A DNA stretch of 64,000 nt. It comes from Lucinisca nassula (taxonomy: Eukaryota > Mollusca > Bivalvia > Lucinida > Lucinidae). This document shows positions 21,401 to 26,600 of this stretch, piece by piece. The stretch covers positions 124,248,045-124,312,044 of the forward strand of contig OY757024.1 in assembly GCA_963580285.1 (NCBI GenBank), written 5' to 3'. Below the pieces are notes generated by a model. That model saw only the letters and a program-made list of their open reading frames with translations, was not told the origin of the DNA and searched no databases. The stretch's first letter is position 1; every line of letters begins with the position of its first letter. A program made the position numbers and the translations under genes.

Positions 21401-22489
21401 TCTTGGCCTCTTGTCATGTAATTATGGTAGGGATCTTTAACCTGCACAGGGAATGATTCTTCCTTTTAAAGTGCTGATCTGAAGGACTGTGCACTTTTGT
21501 GGCATTCATCCCTACAAATGATGACAATGGAGCATATTTGGACTCGGATATTTTATTACCTCTGCCGAGTATCGAACCAGGGGCCTCTTGCATCAGAGGC
21601 AAGTGATGCAAGAGGCAAGTACACTAACCATGGAGCTAATTTGATCCTCAATACTGCACTGAGATTCGTATTGAGATTTTAAATTATAATATTATGTTTT
21701 AATCAACTTATTTTGTACTGGCTTAGTTACAGGTCCGAGGTCTGCTGTATTGGTCCGAGGCCGAAGGCTGAGGCTAATACCGCTGACCAAGGACCTGTGT
21801 CTGGGACAAAACGGAATTACTTATTAATGACAATTTTATTAATTGACACCTTTATATATATGATTATTGGTTTTTGACCTCAGTGTTAATAGGGATGACC
21901 GCCGAACAATACATACTATACAAGATAGTCAATACATCGGATTCTAACTGTCCCATTTCTTTTGCTCCATGTTTGATTTTTGTGTTCACGGAGATGTTGC
22001 ACTGATGAGTTAGGAGGCCTCCATGCGGACTGAATAAATCATTTGTCTAAATTGCGACAGAAGTAAGGGCCAGGATTGTGGCCATGTAAAATCGATTGAA
22101 GCCCCCCAGTGGAATTTGTTTCGCTGACCGTTCCAAGGCAGTTGTTCTGTCGCCATTTATTTTTGTTATTGTTTGTCTTTGGGTGTTTTTTGTAGCTTAC
22201 ATTATTTTATTTTGGATAGCCAATTGGCCATTTTGTGAGAAAGTAACTGTCCTTTTGGCTTTCCGCTATTGATGTTTCCATTAGAGTCTAGTTATTTCAT
22301 GTTTGTATTTTTTTCCCGTTGGTGACTCAGATGGGGGCTGTGGGTTAGTTGTATTGATTCCTGATCATTATCATCACTTCCATTTTCCTTGTTTCAGATA
22401 TTCAGCTGAAGAAGTTCAAGGCATTTGGCTACACTGACTTGAAGACACTCATCAAAGACCACATCCTGATTGACTTACCTAGTAAATAA
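3222..22489 (+). CDS. ITM2: ITM2-family (BRI / BRICHOS) type II membrane protein, 3' four exons; 5' end outside window
   Basis: Joining 3222-3434, 6592-6702, 14553-14715 and 22398-22489 gives one open frame of 192 residues plus stop, with AG/GT at every junction and consistent phases (0, 0, 1). The product resembles the lumenal part of ITM2B/BRI2. An acidic linker leads to VPRF and VIHDF, matching the family's V-P-x-F ... I-V-H-D-F block, followed by a BRICHOS domain. Its two expected cysteines are in GECFLMDL and MMECTGFNTYRL, and a family-like PPRSFAEL segment and SGYYMPKVDVI lie between them. ITM2 proteins are known as Golgi/plasma-membrane type II proteins whose BRICHOS acts as a chaperone for the C-terminal peptide. 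The cytosolic tail and membrane helix must lie upstream. A dibasic KR after TYRLE could be a convertase site (inference). Odd: the C-terminal ~30 residues (ending LIDLPSK) contain no cysteine, whereas the vertebrate ITM2B tail has a disulphide loop. Confidence 0.85.
3619..3806 (-). mobile_element. tRNA-derived SINE family J
   Basis: On the minus strand: a head with GTGGTGCAGTAGTAAAGCAT (A-box-like) and a CAGTTCGATCCCTGC B box, a body including CTTGAGCAAGAGACTTTATC, and a GTGTTACCCTCTA tail. A better copy at 29582-29795 retains a TTATAAATAAGATCG-type end with an (ATT)n tail. The tRNA similarity is confined to the head, so this is a SINE and not a tRNA gene. Confidence 0.72.
3807..4500. repeat. 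Three solo CAGTGT/GATCAGA hairpins
   Basis: Hairpins at ~3876-3945, ~4247-4330 and ~4410-4490 each begin GCAAACAGTG(C)AGACC or an equivalent, contain AGATCAGACTGCTCC-like arms, and close on a reverse-complement ending CACTGTTTGC. They resemble the cores of MITE families E and F but lack those TIRs. A direct GTCATCTGCTTATGTGGTCTG duplication lies at ~4118-4203. Confidence 0.6.
4567..4661 (-). mobile_element. 5'-truncated SINE A with 11-bp TSD
   Basis: A T-run followed by TTTGGTTTGGGTTTTACGGC is the minus-strand tail of SINE A (full copy 10941-11176). TTCTGTCATAT flanks it at 4556-4566 and 4662-4672. Truncation at the 5' side with an intact tail is the usual signature of target-primed reverse transcription. 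Confidence 0.82.
5567..5767. mobile_element. TIR MITE with GTGGTCTTAA ends
   Basis: TAAAATTCCTATATTTAGAC at the left matches the complement of the right end (TAAGTGGTCTTAATATTGG, then AATTTTA). A second, internal perfect stem (AAGTGGTCTT / AAGACCACTT) lies at ~5610-5635. It interrupts one of the ITM2 exon-copy units. No coding capacity. Confidence 0.7.
5805..6112 (+). mobile_element. Pearl/Helentron-like non-autonomous element, ~310 bp (ATACCCCCACAAA ends)
   Basis: The left end ATACCCCCACAAA is the exact complement of TTTGTGGGGGTAT at the right (sub-terminal inverted repeat). The right end carries the hairpin ATCAC-CATTA-GTGAT and then AGCTCTAG, flanked by TT. Near the left end is a GGTCGGTCGGTCAGTCTGTCC run, the tetranucleotide tract of bivalve pearl elements. 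The neighbouring ITM2 exon copies give an empty site (CTTGTTGTATGC), placing the insertion within the TT. Confidence 0.75.
6205..6509 (-). mobile_element. SINE-like element D, complete, 11-bp TSD
   Basis: CTATATAATTG at 6194-6204 is repeated at 6510-6520. Minus strand: GGAGCCCCCGCCCATAGGGA head, a CTTAGAGGATCTAAGCCTG block, TTGGGCAACAGGGCTTGAG, and a GACGGGATATTAAACCTCAA tail with AAACAAAAACAAA. It lies between the last exon-like copy and the real exon at 6592. Confidence 0.82.
6592..6702 (+). CDS. ITM2: ITM2 exon, first BRICHOS cysteine
   Basis: A 111-bp exon of 37 codons in phase 0. Its acceptor is TTTTTCCCTGTAG and its donor GTAAGT. It encodes NLTVIVDNDDGECFLMDLDR and then HHLSPPRSFAELIRRYT, aligning to the family's LTAY...DKCYVI...PPRN segment and carrying the first conserved BRICHOS cysteine. 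Damaged tandem copies of the acceptor plus the first ~50 bp of this exon lie upstream between 5.05 and 6.19 kb. Confidence 0.88.
6770..7017. mobile_element. MITE family K with TATAGAAAAATGACC hairpin
   Basis: The core TATAGAAAAATGACCA/TGGTCATTTTTCTATA is a perfect hairpin at ~6890-6935. It is flanked by ATAACACTATTAATGGGGTC and CTGTTATATCCATAACTGTG shoulders. The second copy at 27172-27413 shares the shoulders and hairpin. A TTATATCC fragment recurs at ~4840. Confidence 0.65.
7058..7285. mobile_element. MITE family F
   Basis: TTAACCCATTTTGTACCAAA at the left and TGGTACAAAATGGGTTAA at the right form a long TIR. The core ATCATATGCTGCATTCTGCA pairs with its reverse side GCAGCATCTGATCTGGGC. Confidence 0.8.
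7318..7445 (+). pseudogene. RNase H-domain scrap of a non-LTR retrotransposon
   Basis: The frame reads KTHQILFGWLLSHTGIISNE followed by YADKKVKES. This matches the RNase H signature of LINE polyproteins (hydrophobic-W-x-x-S-H-x-G-I-x-x-N-E-x-A-D-x-x-A/V-K). The His, Asn-Glu and Ala-Asp pattern is kept, but only ~40 codons survive between a MITE F (to 7285) and a MITE E (from 7446). No start or polymerase domain is present, so it is a dead fragment. Confidence 0.65.
7446..7646. mobile_element. MITE family E
   Basis: TTAACCCTTATCCCGCTGAA at the left and ACAACGGGATAAGGGTTAA at the right. The conserved shoulder CCAATCAGATTACTTGATG is present. The hairpin loop is short (GATCAGATGGCCATCTGATC). Confidence 0.8.
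7769..8108 (-). mobile_element. tRNA-derived SINE family B, 14-bp TSD
   Basis: TTTAAGTTAATTGG at 7755-7768 is repeated at 8109-8122. Minus strand: tRNA-like head (GGCCCTGATAGGTCAGTTGG A box; CACGGGTTCGATCCCGG B box), body, TGAAAAATTGTTGAAAGCGA, a CGTTAAACCCAAATTC tail and a short (CA)n. It interrupts no gene. Confidence 0.85.
8249..8477. mobile_element. MITE family F
   Basis: ATTAACCCATTTTGTACCAG at the left and TGGTACAAAAAGGGTTAAAT at the right. The core CAGATCAGACGCCGCAGAG pairs with GCGGCGTCTGATCAGGGCC. Confidence 0.8.
8548..8776. repeat. Four-unit ~60-bp array of the CAGTGT/GATCAGA arm
   Basis: AAACAGTGTAGGGCCAGATC, ACTGTGTTGGTCCAGATCAG, ACAGTGTTGGCCCAGATCAG and ACTGTGCAGGCCAAGATCAG start successive units ~60 bp apart. 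They are separated by AAGGTGTCTGATCTAGGTCT and variants. Each unit is itself a small hairpin. Both strands stay open in the array (130 and 107 codons), but the peptides are purely repetitive. Confidence 0.75.
8780..9541 (+). mobile_element. Pearl/Helentron-like element (TATACCCCGG ends)
   Basis: The left end TATACCCCGGCATACG is answered by CCGGGGGGTATA. After this come the hairpin GACC-CTCT-GGTC and TCTCTAG|TT. A TTCGTCCGTCCATCC tract sits near the left end. The core has two ~180-bp repeats (GTTGATACTTGCA..., AGTCCAAAGATTT..., GACCTTGAGGTCAAGGTC). The next left end, TTATACCCTCTGGCATACC, follows immediately. Confidence 0.7.
9542..10098 (+). mobile_element. Left end of a second pearl-like element, right end not found
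   Basis: TATACCCTCTGGCATACC plus a partial complement (CAGAGGGTATA) at 9570-9580 forms the left stem. A TCTGTCTGTTCATCCG tract follows. No matching CTAG end was recognised before 10.1 kb, so the element is truncated or too diverged. The rest is AT-rich and non-coding. Confidence 0.5.
10099..10230. repeat. Inverted pair of element-D tails
   Basis: GAAGTTTAATGTCCCCGTCA (minus-strand tail) runs into GATCTCCAAAATGACCTAAA and AGTGTTGATGAGGATGTTTA (plus-strand tail). The two tails are head-to-head and share the TTGCTTCCAATTCTGG segment, giving a foldback of ~60-bp arms. Confidence 0.6.
10242..10391 (+). mobile_element. Minimal pearl/Helentron-like element, ~150 bp
   Basis: TAGGGCCCCGCA at the left is the exact complement of TGCGGGGCCCTA at the right. 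The latter is followed by the hairpin TCAGT-TTC-ACTGA and CAGCTCTAG|TTTT. Almost all of the interior is a TCCGTCCGTCTGTCTGTCTG microsatellite. This is the smallest complete example of the architecture in the window. Confidence 0.75.
10395..10600. repeat. MITE-G-like hairpin
   Basis: GAAAACATAGGTTGTGGGTA with a duplicated CTTGTTAGAATTGCCTC pairs with GAGGCAGTTTTAACAAACAC and ACCCATAATCTATGTTT. This is the central hairpin of family G without its CATTACGAAAACACGCCT ends. Confidence 0.6.
10698..10905. mobile_element. Foldback MITE, GGGCC-type TIR (copy 2)
   Basis: GGGGGCCTGTTGGTCAAAAC at the left and CCTTTGAACAACTGGACCC at the right. The internal arms TTTTTTGCTGAAAAAATGTG / CACATTTTTTTCAGCAAAAA are nearly perfect. 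Diverged from copy 1 at 92-336 mainly by small deletions. Confidence 0.75.
10941..11176 (+). mobile_element. tRNA-derived SINE family A, full length, 13-bp TSD
   Basis: ACATCTGAAAGTA at 10928-10940 is repeated at 11177-11189. The head has GTGGCCTAGTGGATAAGAGC (A box) and GTAGGTTCGAGCCTC (B box). The body includes TTTTTCTCCGGGTACTCCGG and ATGAGTGAAATAATCTTGAA. The tail is GGGCCGTAAAACCCAAACC with an A-run. Other copies: 4567-4661 (minus, truncated), 24082-24256 (old), 44406-44545 (truncated, nested in SINE B). Confidence 0.88.
12052..12341 (-). mobile_element. Pearl/Helentron-like element (ATGCCCCCGG ends), minus strand
   Basis: On the minus strand: ATGCCCCCGGAATCTAAGAG left stem, a GTCCGTCTGTTTGTCCG tract, a short core, then CCGGGGGCATCAGTG and the hairpin GTGTTT-CAC-AAACAC followed by ATCTTG|TTT. 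The GGTCAAAGGTCAAGTTCAAG block is part of the core. The 3' end is CTTG instead of CTAG. Confidence 0.72.
12635..14034 (+). mobile_element. Pearl/Helentron-like element with ~160-bp core array (ATAGCCCCGCTT ends)
   Basis: TATAGCCCCGCT at the left is the exact complement of AGCGGGGCTATA at the right. The latter is followed by the hairpin TCAGA-TCC-TCTGA and CAGCTCTAG|TTT. The interior holds about seven units of ~150-170 bp, each with TCATGAAACTTCACACAAA, GTGCAGAGCGCAGGAACC, GAGTTATTGCCCTTTGAACA and GAAAAATGGCAATTTTAA. A TGTGTGTCTGTCTGTG tract lies at ~13150. Minus-strand open stretches are array artefacts. Confidence 0.8.
14553..14715 (+). CDS. ITM2: ITM2 exon, second BRICHOS cysteine
   Basis: A 163-bp exon entered in phase 0 and leaving one base (G) to complete an Asp codon with the next exon. 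Its acceptor is TGTTTGTTTCAG and its donor GTAGGA. It encodes SGYYMPKVDVIRRDYQVV, LEDLQFAGINIMMECTGF and NTYRLEKRAPIKQFI, equivalent to the family's GTYLPQ ... LG.FIY.LC ... TY.L.RR block. The Cys in MMEC is the second BRICHOS cysteine. The reading frame also runs open into the intron for ~110 bp, but the donor and the family alignment end the exon at 14715. Confidence 0.87.
14730..15085. mobile_element. TIR MITE family L (CAGTCGAGCTTCAATGGCTCG)
   Basis: CTACAGTCGAGCTTCAATGG at ~14732 is answered by GAGCCATCGAAGTTCTACTG at ~15062. A second stem (GGGACCTCGAAAATATTTTC / GACAGGGGTAGTTCGAGCC) follows the left end. A perfect AATCGCCTCATTGAGGCGATT hairpin with CATTAGAA / TTCTAATG arms lies at ~14888-14935. 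It begins 15 bp after the ITM2 exon ending at 14715. A fragment of the same family is at ~5297-5360. Confidence 0.65.
15095..15567. mobile_element. Composite element H: GGGATAAAATGC hairpin plus TTTATCATATGAC TIR unit
   Basis: Part 1 (15095-15350) has the arms GAATTTATTAAAC...GTTTAATAAATTC around AAAGGGATAAAATGC...GCATTTTATCCCTTT, present twice here. Part 2 (15353-15567) is bounded by TTTATCATATGACATTTAAA and GATGTCATATGATAAA and contains AATATTCCGCCATTTGTAAA and TTTGCATATTTAATCCAC. The same composite is at 18186-18545, and inverted at 61257-61626. Confidence 0.72.
15784..18077 (+). mobile_element. Pearl/Helentron-like element, 2.3 kb, ~158-bp core array (AGCTCACCTG ends)
   Basis: GCTCACCTG at the left, exact complement CAGGTGAGC at ~18039. 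Then comes the hairpin GGACCAAG-CTAG-CTTGGTCC and CTCTTG|TTTT. A TCGTCCGTCGTCCGTCCGTC tract lies at ~15835. The core has about ten to eleven ~158-bp units (CCCCTTCAGTTTTGATCGGA, CTTTCTGAAACTTATATGTA, ACGTCCCTTTGATTGCTGAA). Unit 11 is cut short near 17580. No coding capacity. Confidence 0.8.
18186..18545. mobile_element. Composite element H (hairpin plus TIR unit), copy 2
   Basis: TATAGAGGATCTTATATGAG to the AAAGGGATAAAATGCGAGGC hairpin, then TTTATCATATGACATTTTAT ... CGCGACGTCATATGATAAA. It contains GCGACGTCGTTAAGAACGTC and TTTGCATATTTAATCCACTA. Very similar in sequence to the inverted copy at 61257-61626. Confidence 0.78.
18597..19626. repeat. MITE E whose left arm is amplified into a 12-unit, 74-bp array
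   Basis: The outer ends are normal for family E: TTAACCCTTATCTTGCTGTT and TTCAGCAAGATAAGGGTTAA. Between them the left arm (from CTTATCTTGCTGTTCACGAC through TTTGCAAACAGTGTAGATCC to GATGGCTTCTGAAGAAGT) is repeated. ACAGTGTAG falls at 18641 and every 74 bp to 19455, 12 times. Only the last unit continues into the complementary right arm. Units 3-5 and 6-8 share the same variant order, a 222-bp higher-order period. Confidence 0.92.
19627..20724. other. No gene; two solo hairpins
   Basis: CAGTGT/GATCAGA-type hairpins are degenerate at ~19910-19985 and ~20105-20185. At ~20520-20660 TTGATTCAAACTTCACAGGA and GTTGCCTGCTTGGCTATG are related to the pearl-like right end at ~42899. A GGGCGGGCAGCTGGGCG stretch lies at ~19680. 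I see no protein signature. Confidence 0.5.
20725..21062 (+). mobile_element. Pearl/Helentron-like element, 338 bp (ATCCCCAC ends)
   Basis: TATCCCCACACTTTTCG at the left is answered at once by AAAAAGTGGGGATA and again at the right by GTGGGGATA. Then comes the hairpin GATGGCATGCCATC, AACTGCGCAATTCTAG and TTT. It has a CGTCGTCCGTCCGTCCGTCC tract. No core array. Complete. Confidence 0.75.
21063..21358 (-). mobile_element. tRNA-headed relative of SINE-like element D
   Basis: On the minus strand a tRNA-like head (GGCCTCGGTAGCTCAGTCAG A box; GGGTTTGATACCTGC B box) is joined to a body with CTGGTTAACCGCTTTCG and CTGCCCAGGAATGTGTG. It ends AAATAGTGTTGACTGGGCCA and TTAAACTCTAATACAAA. It therefore links the D-type tail to a genuine tRNA-derived head. 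Confidence 0.65.
21405..21640 (-). mobile_element. tRNA-derived SINE, other family
   Basis: On the minus strand: AAATTAGCTCCATGGTTAGT (A-box-like), an insertion TTGCATCACTTGCCTCTGAT, and GGTTCGATACTCGGCAG (B box). The body includes TTTGTAGGGATGAATGCCA and CCTGTGCAGGTTAAAGATCC. The TCTTGCATC repeat in the head is a short internal duplication. Confidence 0.55.
21641..22390. other. Rest of ITM2 intron; no gene
   Basis: A foldback lies at ~21728-21795 (ACAGGTCCGAGGTC... / ...GACCAAGGACCTGT). At ~22008-22060 GTTAGGAGGCCTCCATGCGG and ACTGAATAAATCATTTGTCT recur inverted at ~44970-45022, so this is a dispersed repeat. No exon signature is seen. Confidence 0.5.
22398..22489 (+). CDS. ITM2: ITM2 terminal exon and stop
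   Basis: Acceptor CTTGTTTCAG. Two bases complete the Asp codon, then 29 codons and TAA at 22487-22489. It encodes DIQLKKFKAFGYTDLKTL and IKDHILIDLPSK. An AATAAA overlaps the stop codon (22485-22490) and is too close to serve as the only poly(A) signal, so the real 3' end is undetermined. The ~200 bp to 22690 are the presumed 3' UTR. Assignment rests on phase and splice sites, because this tail does not resemble the cysteine-containing vertebrate ITM2 tail. An alternative terminal exon elsewhere cannot be excluded. Confidence 0.7.
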
Positions 22490-22689
22490 AAGTAGAACAA
22501 AATGGACAGATGGAGTTTTTGAATTGGTTGGGTGCCAGTGAGATGGCCCATGTTTAGGGCTGATAGTGGTGGGGGGTGACTGGTCTATATTGTTAATGTT
22601 AAAGTAATGTCATTATGAAAACACACCTGTAAAAATACATTGTAAACTTAACTGCCCCCCAAAAAAGAAGAAAATTTTAAGTTGGAAAA

Positions 22690-22895
22690 TTGTGATAATT
22701 TTCTTATTTCTGCTCAAAATATAGACTGTGGGTACTCGTTAGAACCACCTCACCGAGGCCGTTTAACAAATACCACATTCTATATTAAAGAGCAGAAATA
22801 AGAAAAATAAGGTTTACCCCTGTTAACTCCAGTTTTACTACATAAACATGGGGTTCAAGGGGGTGAAAATTACATAGGCGTGTTCTCGTGATGCA
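22690..22895. mobile_element. MITE family G
   Basis: GATAATTTTCTTATTTCTGC, TGTGGGTACTCGTTAGAACC and a complementary AGAGCAGAAATAAGAAAAAT are present. The right shoulder is GTTTACCCCTGTTAACTCCA, then AAACATGGGGTTCAAGGGGG, and the right TIR is ATAGGCGTGTTCTCGTGATG. The left TIR is missing. Confidence 0.68.
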
Positions 22896-22936
22896 TGTTA
22901 AGAAATAGATCAGCTATAGCTGTGATTTTTTTATTA

Positions 22937-23242
22937 ATAATTTGTTGTTTGTTTGATTTGAGGTTTAACGTCCCCGTCAACACTGTGAAGGTCATTTTGG
23001 AGAAGTTGCTTCCAATTTTGTGGGACTTTTACCCGACATTGAGATGTAATGACATCTCAAACCCTGTCGCCCAATGAAACCAATAGGGTTTATTAGCATG
23101 GACGGTTCGCCTCGCACCTCGGTTCCTGGACAGGCTTAGATCCTCCAAGCGGTTTACCAGTACTAGTGTGCGGGCCAGATTCAGCTCTGCGTGGAAGCAT
23201 CATGCAGCCCATATATTTCTTCAAGCCCCTACGGGCGGGGGC
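22937..23242 (-). mobile_element. SINE-like element D, complete
   Basis: Plus-strand view TTTGATTTGAGGTTTAACGT to CCCCTACGGGCGGGGGC. It contains TGGGACTTTTACCCGACATT and CTTAGATCCTCCAAGCGG. It is flanked by ATTAATAA on both sides (22934 region and 23250 region), an approximate target duplication. Confidence 0.78.
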
Positions 23243-23530
23243 GGTTTTTGATTAATAAATCACAGTTTGGAGGTCACTTGTTAAGTAGATCAAATCACGA
23301 GCCCATAGCAAACAAGAAAAGATGAGTCTGGCTGTAAGGAAATGTATTTCACATTGTTTTAACATTATCAGTGATAGACGCAGGTAGATTTGGTGTTCGT
23401 TGTTGTAGATACGCGTATTTGCTTTGTTAATCTTCATATATTTCAGTGATTTATGCACATTTCATTTATTGAACATTTGTAATATTTTGTAAAATTCTCA
23501 TTTCTTGTTGTGACTGGTGAATTTGGCTTA

Positions 23531-23745
23531 TAAGGCGAATGCGAACACCTGGAAGATTTTTCCGCCATGTTTCAAAGGGAAACAACTTCAGGGGCTTCCT
23601 GTTCTCCTTTCCATAAGCCCTGTCCCACGGAATAAGGGGTCTACTCTTTAAAGAAAGTATTTTGACCCCTATTGACATGGGGGACAAAAATACTTTTGCA
23701 GGAGTTGCTTCCCCTGAAGGTGTTCCCATTCCCCTTAAAATATCA
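23531..23745. mobile_element. MITE family I (GGGAACACCTGG ends)
   Basis: AATGCGAACACCTGGAAG at the left and AGGTGTTCCCATTCCCCTT at the right. Inside are TTTTCCGCCATGTTTCAAAG, CTCTTTAAAGAAAG and TTGACCCCTATTGACATGG, then GCAGGAGTTGCTTCCCC. Other copies at 29097-29320, 29797-30030 and 46925-47330 (interrupted). The open stretch on each strand is element-derived. Confidence 0.68.
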
Positions 23746-24081
23746 AGCACAAAAGCAGCAGATGATATTTTCAAATTGAGCCAGTGCACGACAAAACTTA
23801 AAAGACCTGTGACCTTCAAACAGGCGGGTCAGTATGCTCATTTAATCACTAAGACAACAAGAGATGCCGTGCACGCTATAGAAGGTATATGTGATCAGCA
23901 AAGGCTCTGATCAGACTGCGCAAATGCGCAGGCTGATCTGAGCCTTAGCTGGTCGCACAATCCTTAACGTAGGTTTTGCTATGCGCTAGCTCAATTGTAA
24001 TCTATTTTTTTTTCCAGAGAAAGAAAGGCTTGGAACTTAATGTGAATCATTTGATTCAAGCTTGATTTTCATGTGCTGAAA
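23746..24081. repeat. Solo hairpin GATCAGCAAAGGCTCTGATC
   Basis: Near 23892-23958, GACTGCGCAAATGCGCAGGC forms the loop of a stem with GCAAAGGCTCTGATCA / TGATCTGAGCCTTAGCT. Related stems with CGCA-type loops occur at ~27700-27800 and ~56880-56965. The remainder is unremarkable. Confidence 0.55.
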
Positions 24082-24256
24082 TGGGCTTCTCTGGCCTAGT
24101 GGATGAGAGTGCTGACTCTTAATAGGTCTCTTACTACTCTGGTTTGAGTCTGGCTTGGGTCATGTGCAAGACACCAAGATCTGCAATGTAAGGTCAGGTG
24201 TTTTTCTCCGGGTACTCTGTTTTTCACCCACCCATGATTAATGATCAGCTTGATAA
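24082..24256 (+). mobile_element. Old SINE A copy
   Basis: CTGGCCTAGTGGATGAGAGT, then a decayed B box (GGTTTGAGTCTGGC), and TTTTTCTCCGGGTACTCTGT. The tail after ATGATCAGCTTGATAAGG is lost. Clearly older than the 10941 copy. Confidence 0.7.
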
Positions 24257-24329
24257 GGACTGTATGCTTATGAGAAGACAGTACAAGATGCATTTTGACC
24301 CAGATATGACAATTTAACCCCTATATGAC

Positions 24330-24525
24330 AATGGAAAGCCTGTCCTGGAACCGAGGTGCGAGTCGGACAGTCCATGCTAATAAACCCTGTTGGTTTCATT
24401 GGGCGACAGGGCTTGAGATGTCATTTCATCTCAATGTCGGGTAAAAGTCCCATAAAATTGGAAGCAACATCTCCAAAATGACCTTTACAGTGTTGATGGG
24501 GACGTTAAATCTAAATTCTAACATG
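24330..24525 (+). mobile_element. SINE-like element D, 5' truncated
   Basis: CCTGTCCTGGAACCGAGGTG, TTGGGCGACAGGGCTTGAG, GGTAAAAGTCCCATAAAATT and a tail GTTGATGGGGACGTTAAATC. Confidence 0.72.
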
Positions 24526-24732
24526 ACGTTAACGTTTTTCCCATTGAACCCAGTGGAAACGTCAGCGTTTGCAAATATGCGATAATTCACGTCGTCAACG
24601 TGGTGCGTGCAATTTGGCGTCATCGTGACGTTGCATGTAAACATTTCCTTCTGTCAACATCCGCTGCAAAATAGTCCCCAAGATAACGCTTTGTTTCTAC
24701 TGTATTTCAGTTTAGCATCATGTTAGAATTGA

Positions 24733-24900
24733 AATAATTTCGATGCACCCGGTGTGTTATCGTGATTAACACACTGTGTTGTCGGGCAGATGCGAATATT
24801 AATTCACTCCGGCTTCGCCGTCGTGAATTAATATTTCGCAATCTGCCCTCCAACACCGTGTGTTAATCACGATAACACACGTTACGTGGAGATTATTTCT
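24733..24900. repeat. Long palindrome (GTGTGTTATCGTGATTAACAC arms)
   Basis: GGTGTGTTATCGTGATTAAC, then GGGCAGATGCGAATATTAAT, face TTAATATTTCGCAATCTGCC and TGTGTTAATCACGATAACAC around an ACTCCGGCTTCGCCGTCGTG loop. The arms are ~70 bp, nearly perfect. A typical foldback MITE with no coding content; (AATC)n follows at 24900-24920. Confidence 0.75.
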
Positions 24901-25426
24901 TAAATCAATCAATCAATCAATATGACAATGGAATCTTTCACCTTAAAGGTATGCAGAGGTCCATTTCCTGTTATAGGGGTATTGAATTTGTTTTGTGCTA
25001 AGTTTTACAAAAATTTATGTACTTTAAGCAAACATGGTACACTCAGAACAGATGCTACATTTTTCAGCATCTGATTTGAGTCTACACTGCTTGCCAGTTT
25101 TCCCCTAATGGGATGCTAGGCTTAAATGGGTTTAGCCTGACTGAATGATACAGAGTGAAGGCAAATGTCCAGGATAGTTAAAGAATAACTTTTCATATTT
25201 CTTATAAAAACCTGTGTTTTGTATAGTTGATAGAAATGCCTTGATGAGGAGATTATAAATCACATTTGTCTTAAACATATTTAATCCTAGAATCGGATGT
25301 ACTTTATTTTTTTTTAATAGAAATGCATATATTCAGACATATAACCACATATAAATATGTTCATCCTTAAAACCTATTTGAGCAGAAGCTTAAAAGGATT
25401 TTAAGTTTATCTCAATGAGATGGTCT

Positions 25427-25637
25427 TAACCTTTAACCTGCTGAATATTCAATTAAGCCAAACCCATTTCTGTCTATCAACCAATCAAATTACTTGATGT
25501 AATTTACTGCTACAAATTCATAAACTAAATGCCAAACAGTGTCGATCCAGATCAGATGGCTTCTTCAGAAGCCATCTGATCTGGATCTACACTGTTTGCA
25601 AAGATAGGGCTTGTCGCCTACAGCAGGGTAAAGGTTA
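25427..25637. mobile_element. MITE family E
   Basis: TTAACCTTTAACCTGCTGAA and CAGCAGGGTAAAGGTTAA ends. Shoulder CCAATCAAATTACTTGATG. Hairpin GATCCAGATCAGATGGCTTC / GAAGCCATCTGATCTGGATC, nearly perfect. Confidence 0.82.
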
Positions 25638-25659
25638 AGAAAAAAGTGAAAGTTATTTA

Positions 25660-26600
25660 ACATTCATTAAAGTACAAATAACATCTGATATCAAGCAAAG
25701 TTAAAGTAGCCCCCTTTGTTGACTGAAGTATGATTAACATCTGGTTACATGCAAAGTTTAAGTGACCCCTTTTGTTTACTGAAGTATGAATAACATCTAA
25801 ACACAAACAAAGTTGAAGTGTCCCCCTTTGTTGACTGAAATATGAATAACATCTGGTCACAAGCGAAGTTAAAGTGACCCCCATTATTGACTGAAGTATG
25901 AGTAACATCTGATCACAAGCGAAGTTAAAGTGACCCCCTTTGTTGACTGAAGTATGAATAATATCTGATCACAAGCGAAGTAGTGAACCCCTTTGTTGAC
26001 TGAAGTATGAATAACATCAGATCACATGCAAAGTTTAAGTGAACCCCTTTGTTGACTGAAGTATGAATAACATCAGATCACAAGCGAAGTTTAAGTGAAT
26101 CCCTTTGTTGACTGAATTATGAATAACATCAAATCACAAGCAAAGTATAAGTGATCCATTTGTTGACTGAAGTATGAATAGTATCAGATCACAAGCAAAG
26201 TTTAAGTGATCCCTTTGTTGACTGAAGTATGAATAACATCAGATCACAAGCGAATTTAAGGGAACCCCTTTTTTGACTGAAGTATGAATAACATCTGATC
26301 ACAAGCGAAGTTTAAGTGACCCCCTTTGTTGACTGAAGTATGAATAACATCTGGTCACAAAGTGTCAGTGACCTCTGTTTACTTAAGTATGAATAACAGC
26401 CGGTCACAAAGTTTCAGTGACCTCTGTTTACTTAAGTATGAATAACATCTGGTCACAAAATGTTTCAGTAACATCTGGTCCTAGCATAGTTTCAGTGAAC
26501 CTGAAGTAGAATAACATCTGGTCACAAGCAAATTTAAGTGAACCCCAAAAGAGTTCACTTACACTATGCTTGTGATGTTATTCATACTTCAATGTAGGGC
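25660..26600. repeat. ~58-60-bp tandem array, ~15 units, terminal inverted unit
   Basis: Units contain AGTATGAATAACATCTGATC, ACAAGCGAAGTTTAAGTGA and CCCCTTTGTTGACTGA. Units from ~26340 on are more diverged (GTTTCAGTGACCTCTGTTTA). The last unit, 26550-26600, is inverted (AGAGTTCACTTACACTATGC, then TGTTATTCATACTTCAATG), giving a terminal foldback. The spacing has no unique spacers, so it is not CRISPR. Confidence 0.85.

Noticed and set aside
23466..23819. 117-codon minus-strand frame
   Set aside because: Lies over a MITE I that recurs at 29.1 and 29.8 kb; no domain.
25660..26600. CRISPR-like direct repeats
   Set aside because: Repeats are contiguous with no unique spacers, and the locus is in a spliced eukaryotic genome.
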